Positions 43,132-52,935 are shown, counted from the first letter of the stretch. The stretch is DNA of 64,000 nt from Chitinophaga pinensis (GCA_945863605.1 CAMAZP010000001.1:88272-152271), one strand, 5' to 3'. Notes: generated from the letters alone by a model not told the origin. Numbers and translations: made by a program.

Positions 43132-43926
43132 TTATAAATTAATCACTTCTTCCTTACTCGCTTTTAACTTTAAAAATGGTTTTCCTTTCATTGCTTGAAC
43201 TAAGGTAAAAATAGCTAAAAGGCCGTAAAGTACTCCAACAAAAATAGTCGTTTTAGTATTTTTTAAAAGGTAAAAAGAAAGAATTGGTAGTACTTGTAGG
43301 GCATGCATACCAATAAAATGAGCTACTCTTGGGTCGCCAAATTTTGTACTCCAATTTAATATTGGAATTCCACTACTGCCATCTGCTCCACCAATTGTAT
43401 GTGTTAATCGAGATCCCATTACAAAACCTTCAAAAGCAAAAATTACAAAAATGATAATACCTAATCGGATAGCCCACAAATAATGACTAGGTAAAGTTGG
43501 AAATTCATGAATGAAAAATAATAAACCCACATAAGCCGTGTAAATGGTGACAGCACTCGCAGCAAATGCCATCATTGAATAAAGAAATGAATAGAAAGGT
43601 GTGCTTAAATTAAAATGCGATAGCTGTCCACGATTGGCTTGAATTGCAATATATACAATTTCAAACCCAAGTAAAATTATCACCGACCAATTGAATAATT
43701 TAATATTGAAATTGGGTAAATACGAGCAATACCAAGCCATCGACCAAGCAAAAAATACAGTTGATGCCGCAAATTTAAAGGGTTTATACCATGCATTTAT
43801 ATTGTAAACTTGAGTGTTCGAAATTTTAGTAAAGACTAAAAAAAATACTGCAAAAATTAAACAAACCAATCCAAAATAGAAAAGTGGTTCGTTTTTGGAT
43901 TTTAAGGAAAGAATGAAATCTTGCAT
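43132..43926 (-). CDS. Conserved multi-spanning membrane protein of unknown function
   Basis: About seven hydrophobic segments; motifs QANRGQLSHFN, GADGSSGIPILNWSTKFGDPRVAHFIGMHALQVLP. Confidence 0.65.
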   Translation of the reverse strand: MQDFILSLKSKNEPLFYFGLVCLIFAVFFLVFTKISNTQVYNINAWYKPFKFAASTVFFAWSMAWYCSYLPNFNIKLFNWSVIILLGFEIVYIAIQANRGQLSHFNLSTPFYSFLYSMMAFAASAVTIYTAYVGLLFFIHEFPTLPSHYLWAIRLGIIIFVIFAFEGFVMGSRLTHTIGGADGSSGIPILNWSTKFGDPRVAHFIGMHALQVLPILSFYLLKNTKTTIFVGVLYGLLAIFTLVQAMKGKPFLKLKASKEEVINL

Positions 43927-44494
43927 AAATACTTTAAGATATAATTTCGATGATTGAATTTAAGAAAGGTCTATTAAATGAAATAAATGTTATCAACTCA
44001 CGAATAAAATTTCAATCCAAATACGACAAGTTTTATTAATGAATTTTGAAGTTAAATTCCAGATTTCACTATACCGTGATTAGCTTTTGATTAATTGATA
44101 ACAGACAAGATTTAAATACTTTTAAAAAATAAAATTAAATATTTAAACTAAACCCGAACTAAATTCAGGAATTAAATATTTTTTATTTTAAAATTATCAA
44201 ATTAAACAACTTATAAAGCGACTTTTCAGTATTCTTAAGATAGAACTTTAGCTGATCTAATGACCAATTATTCATTTCAAATATATCCTTTAAAGATTCT
44301 TTTCTAAACACAATTATTTTTTTTTAAAAGCAATTCTACTGAAAGTCGTTTTGAATGAAGATATTTTACATCACTAGCAGAGATACTAAAGCTTTTTATC
44401 GCGATATTTCTTTACCAACAGAACTACAAATAAATGAGTATTTAACAGAAGAAATAAAATGCTTTTTTTAAGCTTTTAAAATACATTGTGCAAT

Positions 44495-44779
44495 CTAATT
44501 TTGATACTCCCAATCATCATCTTTCAAATCAATAGCCCCCGTCAAACTAATGAGTACGTTGTCTTCAATTTTAATGGGTGATTTTTGAAACGCATCTTTA
44601 AAACTCCAGTTAAGTGCAATTAAATGCAAGGCTTGTGCATGCGCCCCCACAATTCCAATTCGAACTGCATTATTGTAGGAGGCTACTAATTCTGGTTTAC
44701 TCGATTTTTTCAAATTTTCATAAAGTTCAACGACGCGTTCTCGGTCGCCCATTCTTGGAATAAAAACATGTTCTAACAT
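44495..44779 (-). CDS. Hypothetical protein
   Basis: Intact 94-aa ORF with coding-like composition. Confidence 0.45.
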   Translation of the reverse strand: MLEHVFIPRMGDRERVVELYENLKKSSKPELVASYNNAVRIGIVGAHAQALHLIALNWSFKDAFQKSPIKIEDNVLISLTGAIDLKDDDWEYQN

Positions 44780-44826
44780 CTCAATAGTATTGAATTAATA
44801 ATCGAATTGAATTTTTTTTTGAAAAA

Positions 44827-45090
44827 TCACGCTGCATAATGCAAGTATTTGCCAACTAATCGCACTCTTTTTGCAAGTGAAATCGATTTCCAATCTCCAA
44901 TAATTGAAAAATCAATTCCACGTTTTGAAAAGGTATTTCTTAAAGCTAATATGTAGCCTGCTCTTGCGGTTCCCCATGAACTTTTACCGACCTCTTTATT
45001 GAAATAATCAACAATTTTGTCATCTGGTTCATTCTCAAAAGAGTGTTCGAACTCAACTGCATAATCAAGTGATGTTTTTGTCTTACCCAT
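44827..45090 (-). CDS. Hypothetical protein sharing a short domain with the 49.2-49.9 kb protein
   Basis: FNKEVGKSSWGTARAGYILALRNTFSKRGIDFSII resembles YNQELGNLGWSSSRGVFLNALQAEFKLRGIDCKSI. Confidence 0.6.
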   Translation of the reverse strand: MGKTKTSLDYAVEFEHSFENEPDDKIVDYFNKEVGKSSWGTARAGYILALRNTFSKRGIDFSIIGDWKSISLAKRVRLVGKYLHYAA

Positions 45091-45147
45091 TTTATTTTAA
45101 ATTATAATTAACGTCATATTAATTTTACCTTTTGATATTTTTGTTTT

Positions 45148-45540
45148 TCACATTTTATTTGGTTCATATATCATTTCATAAACAACACCATCAACATCCT
45201 CTATGTCAAAGAAATAAGTTTTTTTATTTTTAATGTAGTAAAACATAATACTGTAAGTTGAATCCATTTCTTTAATTATAAATCCAACTAATACTTTCTT
45301 TTTTGAGACAACCAAACTGCTGAAAACCAAAGGGTTTTTATCTAATGTGTAATGTGTTTTCGTGGTATCTGAGCCATGACTGTCCATGACTTTGTTGTAA
45401 GTGGCTACAGCTTTGGATTGTGTGTTTACAGACTTGAAGAAAAAATTCTTTTTTAGTTCTCTAAAACCTGCAATTTGACCAATTACTGCCGTACTACCTA
45501 GTAGCATAGCAGTTAATAAGAAATTTTTCATAAAAAATAA
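45148..45540 (-). CDS. Small secreted protein, distant member of tandem family
   Basis: Signal peptide from an internal Met (MKNFLLTAMLLGSTAVIGQ); C-terminal YFFDIEDVDGVVYEMIYEP resembles next two genes; ORF track starts at 45576. Confidence 0.55.
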   Translation of the reverse strand, partial: LFFMKNFLLTAMLLGSTAVIGQIAGFRELKKNFFFKSVNTQSKAVATYNKVMDSHGSDTTKTHYTLDKNPLVFSSLVVSKKKVLVGFIIKEMDSTYSIMFYYIKNKKTYFFDIEDVDGVVYEMIYEPNKM

Positions 45541-45629
45541 TTTAAGGTGAATAAAAAAAAACTTACTGAAACCCAAAACGATCTACTTTTTTCGAGTTTA
45601 TTAAGCTTTTAAAAATAAAATGTATGCTT

Positions 45630-46082
45630 TTATTTCTCACTGATAATAGTAGCGACAAAACTGGTTAACACTTTACTTTTATTTACTGAAGGATCATAAA
45701 CCAATTCATAAAGGTTTTTACCTTCAACATATTCGAAATGATGCATCAACGTGTTTAAACAATATAAAAAGTATAAATCGTAGCCCTCACGTCCTCTTAC
45801 CGCATGGATTATGTAAACATAATTTTCGTCAGATGGATTCACGTAATATGCCGCAAAATATAGGTTTTTCCCTTTATTAAAAATCAATTCTTGGTAAGTG
45901 AAACGTTGCGCCTTCAAGACAGACATCACAGTTTTTTTTACCTCATTTTCTTTATCTAGATGTATAAAGTAATTCCCAGAACCAATTTGTAGGTATTCTT
46001 CCATTAAGTTAAATTGATATTGAGCTTGATATTTTGGAGATAGGCTGATTAAAATAACAGCCAAAAGCAAGTTGAATTTCAT
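45630..46082 (-). CDS. Small secreted protein, tandem paralog
   Basis: Signal peptide; GSGNYFIHLDKE..., DENYVYIIHAVRGREGYDLYFLYCL, LYELVYDPSV. Confidence 0.65.
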   Translation of the reverse strand: MKFNLLLAVILISLSPKYQAQYQFNLMEEYLQIGSGNYFIHLDKENEVKKTVMSVLKAQRFTYQELIFNKGKNLYFAAYYVNPSDENYVYIIHAVRGREGYDLYFLYCLNTLMHHFEYVEGKNLYELVYDPSVNKSKVLTSFVATIISEK

Positions 46083-46105
46083 GATTTTATGTTTTAATTG
46101 ATTAG

Positions 46106-46543
46106 TTAATCTTTTTTTGGATTTTTTCCTTCGTTGACATTTACATCAATGACACCAGGATCGTAAATGAGGGAAACTCTACTTTTTTCGTCAGCCACGT
46201 CGTAAAAATAGCGGTAGCGATTTTCCATGTAATAACAAAGAATATGATAACCTGAAAGATTGCTGTTTCTACCTTTAAGACAATGTATTATATAAACATA
46301 TTCATTATTCAATGGGTCTGGAATTGCAGTGCTGAAGAATATGTTTGACCCTTTTTCAAAAACAATATCAAATTTAAAATGATTGTCCTGCAGTGTTTCC
46401 AAAATGATACGTTTGGCATCTTTTTCGGTTTTGGCAAAAAGGTAATAGTTACCTTTTCCAACTTCATTGAATCTTTGCATTACATCCCATTGAGCATGAG
46501 CTAATCCAGACCAAAATAATAAAATAAAAAGTGTTGTTTTCAT
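46106..46543 (-). CDS. Small secreted protein, tandem paralog
   Basis: Signal peptide; GKGNYYLFAKTE..., NEYVYIIHCLKGRNSNLSGYHILCYYM, VSLIYDPGV. Confidence 0.65.
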   Translation of the reverse strand: MKTTLFILLFWSGLAHAQWDVMQRFNEVGKGNYYLFAKTEKDAKRIILETLQDNHFKFDIVFEKGSNIFFSTAIPDPLNNEYVYIIHCLKGRNSNLSGYHILCYYMENRYRYFYDVADEKSRVSLIYDPGVIDVNVNEGKNPKKD

Positions 46544-46825
46544 AATTTTAATTTTTAAGTGAGTGATTAATTGAAGCGATCTATCTATTAATACCTTGAT
46601 ACTAAAAAGGTAACCATGAAATCTGAATAAAAATTAAAAAATAAATTTCAATCCTAACTAAAGAAATGATTATCAATAAGATAAAAATTTAATTTTTTAC
46701 GATTTAATCTGTTTGTTGAATTAAAAAGAACCAATATTTGGAATACAAAGTCTTATCCATCTATTTATAATTTTAGAAAATAAAATATTACTTCACAGCT
46801 ATCTAAAACTTTATAAATTTGTCTT

Positions 46826-47380
46826 ATGTCAGAATTAGATTTCATTCGAAGCTGGAATGAGAACAATAGTAGAAGTAACTTTGAATTAATTTATTCAAAA
46901 TATCTTGATTCGATTTTAAATTATCTTCGGATGTTTTCCAAAGATGAAGATCTAATTAGAGATGTTTTTCAAGATTCAATTATTGTACTTTACGAAAATT
47001 CACAAAAAAAAGACTTTGAATTAACGTGTACCGTGCAAACCTATTTGACATCAATTTGTAGAAATCGTTTGTATAAAGTCCTAAATAAAACCAAAACAGA
47101 TGAATTAAATCAACAAAATTATGACACAAACATTTCCGATTGGTTAGATGAGGTAACTGAACAACACGAACAAAAACTAAACCTCATTGAAAGTGCACTA
47201 ATGGAACTTAAACGTGTTGGCAATCGTTGTTATGAATTGATTTATCGTTATTTTTTTCACAAAGAATCCATGCGGGTTATTGCAAAAGCAATGAAGTATA
47301 CAAACGCTGAAAATGCAAAACAGCAGAAGGCAAGATGTCAAAAGAAATTGAAAGAGTTAATTAAAACCATTAAACCATAA
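46826..47380 (+). CDS. Sigma-70 family RNA polymerase sigma factor
   Basis: FELIYSKYLDSILNYLRMFSKDEDLIRDVFQDSIIVLYEN (region 2); C-terminal region-4-like segment. Confidence 0.8.
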   Translation: MSELDFIRSWNENNSRSNFELIYSKYLDSILNYLRMFSKDEDLIRDVFQDSIIVLYENSQKKDFELTCTVQTYLTSICRNRLYKVLNKTKTDELNQQNYDTNISDWLDEVTEQHEQKLNLIESALMELKRVGNRCYELIYRYFFHKESMRVIAKAMKYTNAENAKQQKARCQKKLKELIKTIKP

Positions 47381-47919
47381 TGAGTACTTGTAGCAAAATA
47401 TGGTATGATGTTCTTGAATTAAGAAAAATCAAGATTGACCTTAGAGATCAAAAATTATTGAATCAACTTTTATGGGATCAACTTAAGCAGGAGAGGAACA
47501 CAGAAATTTCTGATTCCATAATTTTATATGCTGCTTTTATTGAATTCTCTGAAAGATGCGCGGATGAGTATTATGAGGGCAAACTGATTAACGATGATTT
47601 TCTTGATTTTATGATTGTTAAGAACTCAATTTATTTTAAGGAACACCTCGAATTTCTAAATGATGTGTCACTTGTATTAATTCGTTACAACAGAAAAAAA
47701 ATCAAACATTGGTTAGTTAACTACGAGTTGAGAAATACAATAGACGCAAATATTCGAGTCATTAAAAAGCAAAAAGTAATAAAATCCCAAAGAATAGTCG
47801 TCTTTTCCAAATTCGATAATGATCCTGAAAAATACCAAAATTCAAATAGGTGGATTTATATCGTAATAGCACTTATTTTACTTGGATTGACTAGCTTATT
47901 TTTATTTTTCTTTCTTTAA
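47380..47919 (+). CDS. Hypothetical tail-anchored membrane protein, translationally coupled to sigma factor
   Basis: Start overlaps sigma stop; single C-terminal TM NRWIYIVIALILLGLTSLFLFFFL. Confidence 0.65.
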   Translation: MSTCSKIWYDVLELRKIKIDLRDQKLLNQLLWDQLKQERNTEISDSIILYAAFIEFSERCADEYYEGKLINDDFLDFMIVKNSIYFKEHLEFLNDVSLVLIRYNRKKIKHWLVNYELRNTIDANIRVIKKQKVIKSQRIVVFSKFDNDPEKYQNSNRWIYIVIALILLGLTSLFLFFFL

Positions 47920-47974
47920 AAATAAAATTCCCGGGTTACCTTTTTTCATTTTTGGTATTAACAAGAAAAAGAGT

Positions 47975-48637
47975 ATGAAAAAATTATTTAGTCGTTACGG
48001 AAGAAAATCTTTCCAATTCGAAAACAATCAACTCGTTTTTGGTAATAATAATTTATCTGTAAACATTGACGAACTGTTGGAAAACCATTCTCATGAGTTA
48101 AATAAAAATTTATTTTACATCAGTTCTTATGAAATAAATTGTGATGTTTTTGGTGAAATATTTCATTGTCCTAATACTGCACTCAAAATTTGCAGCTTTG
48201 ATCACGATTTTACTGAACTTTCTTTTCAAAGCGTTATGAAAGCAACAACTAGTGTTTATATGATGCCTTCACTTTATGAAAATGTCATTGCGACAATTAT
48301 TAAAACAGAAAGTGAGGATGTTGAATCTTTTATAGGAAAATATCCCGTCAATTATTATATTGTATTATTAACTTGGTTCAGAAATATTGAATTTGAGAAT
48401 CAGAAATATTTATCTAATAATGAGATAATAGAATCAACATTACTTATTCTATTTAAAGAAATGGAAATTTCATTTTTGATGAATTTTGAGGCTTCTAAAA
48501 CAGCTTATGGTAAAAAGATTTCACAGAAGTTTATTCAAAAATCCCAAGATTGGCTGAATGAAATAAATGAAAATGAAATTTCATTAGTTGAATTAATCAA
48601 AAGAGAATATCGACTCATTTGTGATATTGATAAATAG
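47975..48637 (+). CDS. Hypothetical protein
   Basis: Intact 220-aa ORF following sigma/membrane pair. Confidence 0.5.
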   Translation: MKKLFSRYGRKSFQFENNQLVFGNNNLSVNIDELLENHSHELNKNLFYISSYEINCDVFGEIFHCPNTALKICSFDHDFTELSFQSVMKATTSVYMMPSLYENVIATIIKTESEDVESFIGKYPVNYYIVLLTWFRNIEFENQKYLSNNEIIESTLLILFKEMEISFLMNFEASKTAYGKKISQKFIQKSQDWLNEINENEISLVELIKREYRLICDIDK

Positions 48638-48751
48638 CTTCATAGAATCAAACCATTAATATTTTATAAAATCGTTGGTGAAAAAGTCTAACACAAAAAA
48701 GAAAACTTCCAATTTGGAAACAATAGAAATTAACCTTAAAGAAATCGAAAC

Positions 48752-49162
48752 ATGAGTAACCTAGATGTATTCCCCCTGAGCGCTGAGAAACGTGCACAGG
48801 GTTATGGAACTTTTCCGTATGTAATTGTTCGCGTACAAAGTGCAGTTTATATGCAATTTCCAATCCACTTTTATTTGGATTCAATTCCAGATAAACCAGG
48901 GTTGCGCGTGCGTGTGGACTCACTATCGGATGAGAAACAAAATTTAAACAGCTTATTCGATGTGGTTCGCAAGTTTCATCAACAAATCAATCCGGTTGGA
49001 GTTAAGCCATGGAAGATGTGCTTAGTACTTTCTCCTAAAGTCTCTCATTTCTTTGAAGACAATCTTTTCAATTTTTCAGAGGAGATACCTGAAGGAGGAA
49101 GCTTAATTGACTCCAATTACAAGGTACTAGCCTTGAATTCGTCACATTATATAATCGATTAA
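48752..49162 (+). CDS. Hypothetical protein
   Basis: Intact 136-aa ORF. Confidence 0.5.
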   Translation: MSNLDVFPLSAEKRAQGYGTFPYVIVRVQSAVYMQFPIHFYLDSIPDKPGLRVRVDSLSDEKQNLNSLFDVVRKFHQQINPVGVKPWKMCLVLSPKVSHFFEDNLFNFSEEIPEGGSLIDSNYKVLALNSSHYIID

Positions 49163-49221
49163 TAATCCTGTTGATTCTATCAAATAAGTTTAAAAGGATA
49201 AAAAATTTTGTGATTTGTAAA

Positions 49222-49905
49222 ATGAATTATCCACTTGCTAAACGAATGAAGAAATTTAATAAACAACTTAAAACAGCTAATATGAACAATCAAAAAGAAG
49301 TAAACAACAACTTTCAAAAAATGAACAATCATGCTTTAATAATGCGCTACAATCAAGAACTTGGAAACTTAGGTTGGTCAAGTTCGAGAGGTGTTTTTTT
49401 AAATGCATTACAGGCTGAATTTAAACTAAGAGGAATAGACTGTAAGTCAATTTCCAATGATGGAATTGGATTGAAATTAAGCAAGGAATTCGAGGCATTT
49501 ATTTTTGGGAAAAAGCTAATGCTTAAAAAGGATTTCCCATTAGCTGATGTAAACATTGAAATCCAATTCAAAGATGAAAGACCAACTCATGCCGTAAAAT
49601 GTTATTTCAAAAGGATTGCGGCTCATTCAATTAATTTAGCTCAATTGATAAAGGAAACAAATCAGACTTTGCTGTTGTCGTTTGAGCACGAGCACTTGCA
49701 AACAACCATCGACGGAACAGGAACCCACAATTATTTGATGGCTGCGTTTGATGAAAACAACAAGTTGATTGGTGTTAGTTTTTTCAATCAAATAGGAACT
49801 GGAACTTTTGCCATTCAAACACAAGCGAAAAGTGTATTGATTTTTCACCAAGATCAGTTTGAATTTCATGAATTTGAGATAGCAAGTTTGGAGTTGGTTT
49901 TTTAG
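49222..49905 (+). CDS. Hypothetical protein with the domain shared with 44827-45090
   Basis: ORF from TTG 49171, ATG candidates at 49222 and 49282; RYNQELGNLGWSSSRGVFLNALQAEFKLRGID. Confidence 0.55.
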   Translation: MNYPLAKRMKKFNKQLKTANMNNQKEVNNNFQKMNNHALIMRYNQELGNLGWSSSRGVFLNALQAEFKLRGIDCKSISNDGIGLKLSKEFEAFIFGKKLMLKKDFPLADVNIEIQFKDERPTHAVKCYFKRIAAHSINLAQLIKETNQTLLLSFEHEHLQTTIDGTGTHNYLMAAFDENNKLIGVSFFNQIGTGTFAIQTQAKSVLIFHQDQFEFHEFEIASLELVF

Positions 49906-50196
49906 AGGATAAATCAATCGTAAGAAAGGAAACTTTCTTGCATTCGTTGAAATCGTTATAATTGGATTTACAAAAGCTGAATAATCCCAGCTTAATTTAT
50001 ACATTAATAAAATCATGAACATTAACAACTCTAAATTTTTCTATTACGATTACAAAATTGGTTGTGACGGTCAAACGCTGTTATACAAAACTAAATTTGT
50101 GAAATACTATTCTCCCAAAAATTTCTTCATACGTTATTCTATAGATTAATCCGATTATTCAATTAAGAAGATTTTTTAAATTTATAAAAACTTAAA

Positions 50197-50877
50197 ATGA
50201 AACATGAAACATTCATACTTCTTAATGAAATATTAGTCAATAATAAGAAAATTGAATTTAATTTTCATTCCGAGATAAATACTGCTGCATTTATAGATAT
50301 TGAAATCGGAGATTTAAAAAATGAAGATTGCGGACCCATTTATTCTCTTTTATCAGATTGGCTTTCAGATTCGGAAATTATTGAATACCTAACCCAACGT
50401 GGCGTTTATCACGACTTTGGAGGAGAATTTACTATTATCAATTCTGAAATACATATTAATCTAGTCCTTGGCATGTTATGCTTCATATTCGATGGGGAAG
50501 ATGAAAAATATTTCTCTATTGAAGAAGATTTCTTAGTTGATGAACTGAATGTAGTCTTGAGCTCTCTAGGTATGGAGGATTCTTTTGACAATGAAAATAT
50601 TTGTGTCAATTTCTATAAAAAGTATGATTCACCTATTGAGCAAATAGAAATGTTATATTTTCATAATGATGACTGGAATAGAATTGAACTTAAAAATAAG
50701 CAGCTTGAAATCTTAAGCAATTATATTGAGTCATTTATTGAACAAGAAAAACCAACCTATGATGATACTGATTTTGAATGCGAAATAATCTGGGAAGTTC
50801 ATTGCGAGGATAGTCGTTTAATCTTTTCTTATTATTCAACTCCTATTGACATTAAATTGAGTGATATTATTAATTAA
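50197..50877 (+). CDS. Hypothetical acidic cytoplasmic protein
   Basis: Intact 226-aa Asp/Glu-rich ORF. Confidence 0.5.
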   Translation: MKHETFILLNEILVNNKKIEFNFHSEINTAAFIDIEIGDLKNEDCGPIYSLLSDWLSDSEIIEYLTQRGVYHDFGGEFTIINSEIHINLVLGMLCFIFDGEDEKYFSIEEDFLVDELNVVLSSLGMEDSFDNENICVNFYKKYDSPIEQIEMLYFHNDDWNRIELKNKQLEILSNYIESFIEQEKPTYDDTDFECEIIWEVHCEDSRLIFSYYSTPIDIKLSDIIN

Positions 50878-51057
50878 TTTAAGAACTCTATCAGAACTTA
50901 TATGGATCTAAATTAACGATAAAGCGATTTTTCTCCTTGTTCTCACAACTATGAAAAAATATAAAATCAACAATAACAAAAGCGTTAGTAAAGTACTAAT
51001 TATAAATACATATATACCTAATTTTACTTGACATTCAGTTACAAATTACAACTAGAT

Positions 51058-51718
51058 CTATTTTACAAGGGAATATTTCCCATCCACCAATCTATACCGT
51101 TCTTTCTTCCATTTCTTGCTGTTATTTACAGGTTTTTTCAAAAGAATTGTTCCATTTTTCTTGAAAGAAATTTTGTTTATGAAGAAATAGTAATCGCCTA
51201 ATTCTTCGCCATAAACGTGTTGGCCATAAGCTGACATTTCTGTTCTAATACCGAAGTTGTTTTCAATTGTCGTATAAAATACTTATTGAAAACTAACTCG
51301 GCATTATACCAGATAGATTTTCAATTGCGACATTTAATATGTAAATTGGTATAAAAAGTATTTTTAAGTCTTCCAACTGAATGATAAGCAACTCTTTGTG
51401 GAAACCACGGTTGTTGTGTTCATATTCCAAAATCAATTCAGGTAAACTTTGGTTATCAACTTGTTGTGAACTTATTGTAACAGCTTCTTTGTTTTCAAAA
51501 GGAAGCATTACTTTACAAGAAGCGAAGTACATAAATTGCAAAGTATCACTTTTATGAACGACATAATAGTTGCTTTTTTGTTGCTCACAATCACTCACAA
51601 GAATCACTTTTACTCCAAGTATATCATCGCTCGCCAAAAGCGTTTCTTCAGGCATAGATTTTTGTCCCCAAGCGAATGAGGTTGCGAAGAGAAAGAAAAA
51701 GAGGATGGAATTTTTAAT
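51058..51718 (-). pseudogene. Frameshifted remnant of a secreted protein gene
   Basis: ATG-less signal-peptide segment IKNSILFFFLFATSFAWGQ upstream of the 51293-51655 ORF; coding-like WYNAELVFNKYFIRQ and YTTIENNFGIRTEMSAYGQHVYGEELGDYYFFINKISFKKNGTILLKKPVNNSKKWKKERYRLVDGKYSLVK* continue in two other frames. Confidence 0.7.
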
Positions 51719-51727
51719 TACCTAAAA

Positions 51728-52885
51728 TCATTTACAATATTGACTTAAGTAACTAAGAGCATCTAAATTACCCATGTCTAAGGATTTTTGCCATTCTGTG
51801 CATGCTTCAGATTTTTTCCCAAGACGATAATTAGCTCTACCTTTTAATAAATAACAATTGTTAATATTTGGATTTATCAATAAAGCCTGATCTGCGTCTA
51901 CTATACATCCTTTGTAATCGTTTAAATTAAATTTTATATCTGCTCTAGTATCAAATGCAACAGAATTTGTGCTGTCAATCTTTAATGCTTGATCTGCAAA
52001 AATCAAAGCTTGTGAATATTGCTTTTGAAGGAATTTTACCCATGCTAAATTATTATATGCCATAGAAAAATCAGGTTTTAATTTAATTGCTACTTTGTAA
52101 TCTTCAATAGCTTTATCATATTGCTTTAGGTCAATCAATATTACCCCTCGTGAATAAAATGAATAAGGGTCGTTTGGGTTCATTTCAACACATTTATTCA
52201 TATCATTCAATGCATTTTCTGATTTAGAAATTTCATTAAAAGACCAACCTCTATATAAATAACTTTCTTGTGTTGCTTTATCATTTTCAATAAAAACAGT
52301 TAAATCATTAATTGCATTTGAATAATTTCCAATTTGATAATTTGATAAACCTCTTTGGTAATAAGCAGAATAGAATTCGGGAGAAAGTTGTATAACTTTA
52401 TCGTATTTTTCAATAGCATATTTATAGTTTTTTTGTTGGTATGCATTATTACCATCTTGCCAATAAATATTTGGGTTGTTTTGTTCTTTTATTCTTTTAT
52501 TATATTGATTTATTTCTTCTGAAATCCATGTCTCAATTTGTTTAAGGTCTTTGTAAAATATCGACAGATCCATTTCTTTATAGCTATTTAAGTACCGTAA
52601 ATAGGTATTCAAGTTTACATTTAATTCCTTATCTTCAACTTCAGAATTAATCTTATTTATCCACTTGGATAAATCTTGAAGGTATGCATAGTTTTGATTA
52701 TACATAGCCTGTCTTTGTGCCAAAGGTTGTGCGTAGCGCTCTAAATTTAGAGGTTTATATTCTGTTTTTAGGGGTGTAGAAAATGGATTAACTTGTGAAT
52801 TAGATGAAAATGTAGAAAATAAAAAAAATAAGATGTTAAAAAAATATTTTTTGTCGAGAAAAAAATAAAAATTGAAAAATACCAT
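51728..52885 (-). CDS. TPR-repeat protein
   Basis: Multiple 34-aa TPRs (NPNDPYSFYSRGVILIDLKQYDKAIEDYKVAIKLKPDFSMAYNNLAW). Confidence 0.88.
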   Translation of the reverse strand: MVFFNFYFFLDKKYFFNILFFLFSTFSSNSQVNPFSTPLKTEYKPLNLERYAQPLAQRQAMYNQNYAYLQDLSKWINKINSEVEDKELNVNLNTYLRYLNSYKEMDLSIFYKDLKQIETWISEEINQYNKRIKEQNNPNIYWQDGNNAYQQKNYKYAIEKYDKVIQLSPEFYSAYYQRGLSNYQIGNYSNAINDLTVFIENDKATQESYLYRGWSFNEISKSENALNDMNKCVEMNPNDPYSFYSRGVILIDLKQYDKAIEDYKVAIKLKPDFSMAYNNLAWVKFLQKQYSQALIFADQALKIDSTNSVAFDTRADIKFNLNDYKGCIVDADQALLINPNINNCYLLKGRANYRLGKKSEACTEWQKSLDMGNLDALSYLSQYCK

Positions 52886-52935
52886 GTTTTTATATATTAA
52901 ATTTTGGTTAAAATATTTAGGTTAAACCTTAAATT

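Noticed and set aside
44355-44471. 38-aa plus-strand ORF MKIFYITSRDTKAFYRDISLPTELQINEYLTEEIKCFF
   Set aside because: Too short and unsupported; noted only as possible gene debris.
49636-50028. 130-aa minus-strand ORF
   Set aside because: Overlaps the coding-like plus-strand 49171-49905 ORF, which has cross-support from the domain shared with 44827-45090.
50016-50150. 44-aa plus-strand ORF MNINNSKFFYYDYKIGCDGQTLLYKTKFVKYYSPKNFFIRYSID
   Set aside because: Coding-like but too short to support without homology; probably debris in the island.
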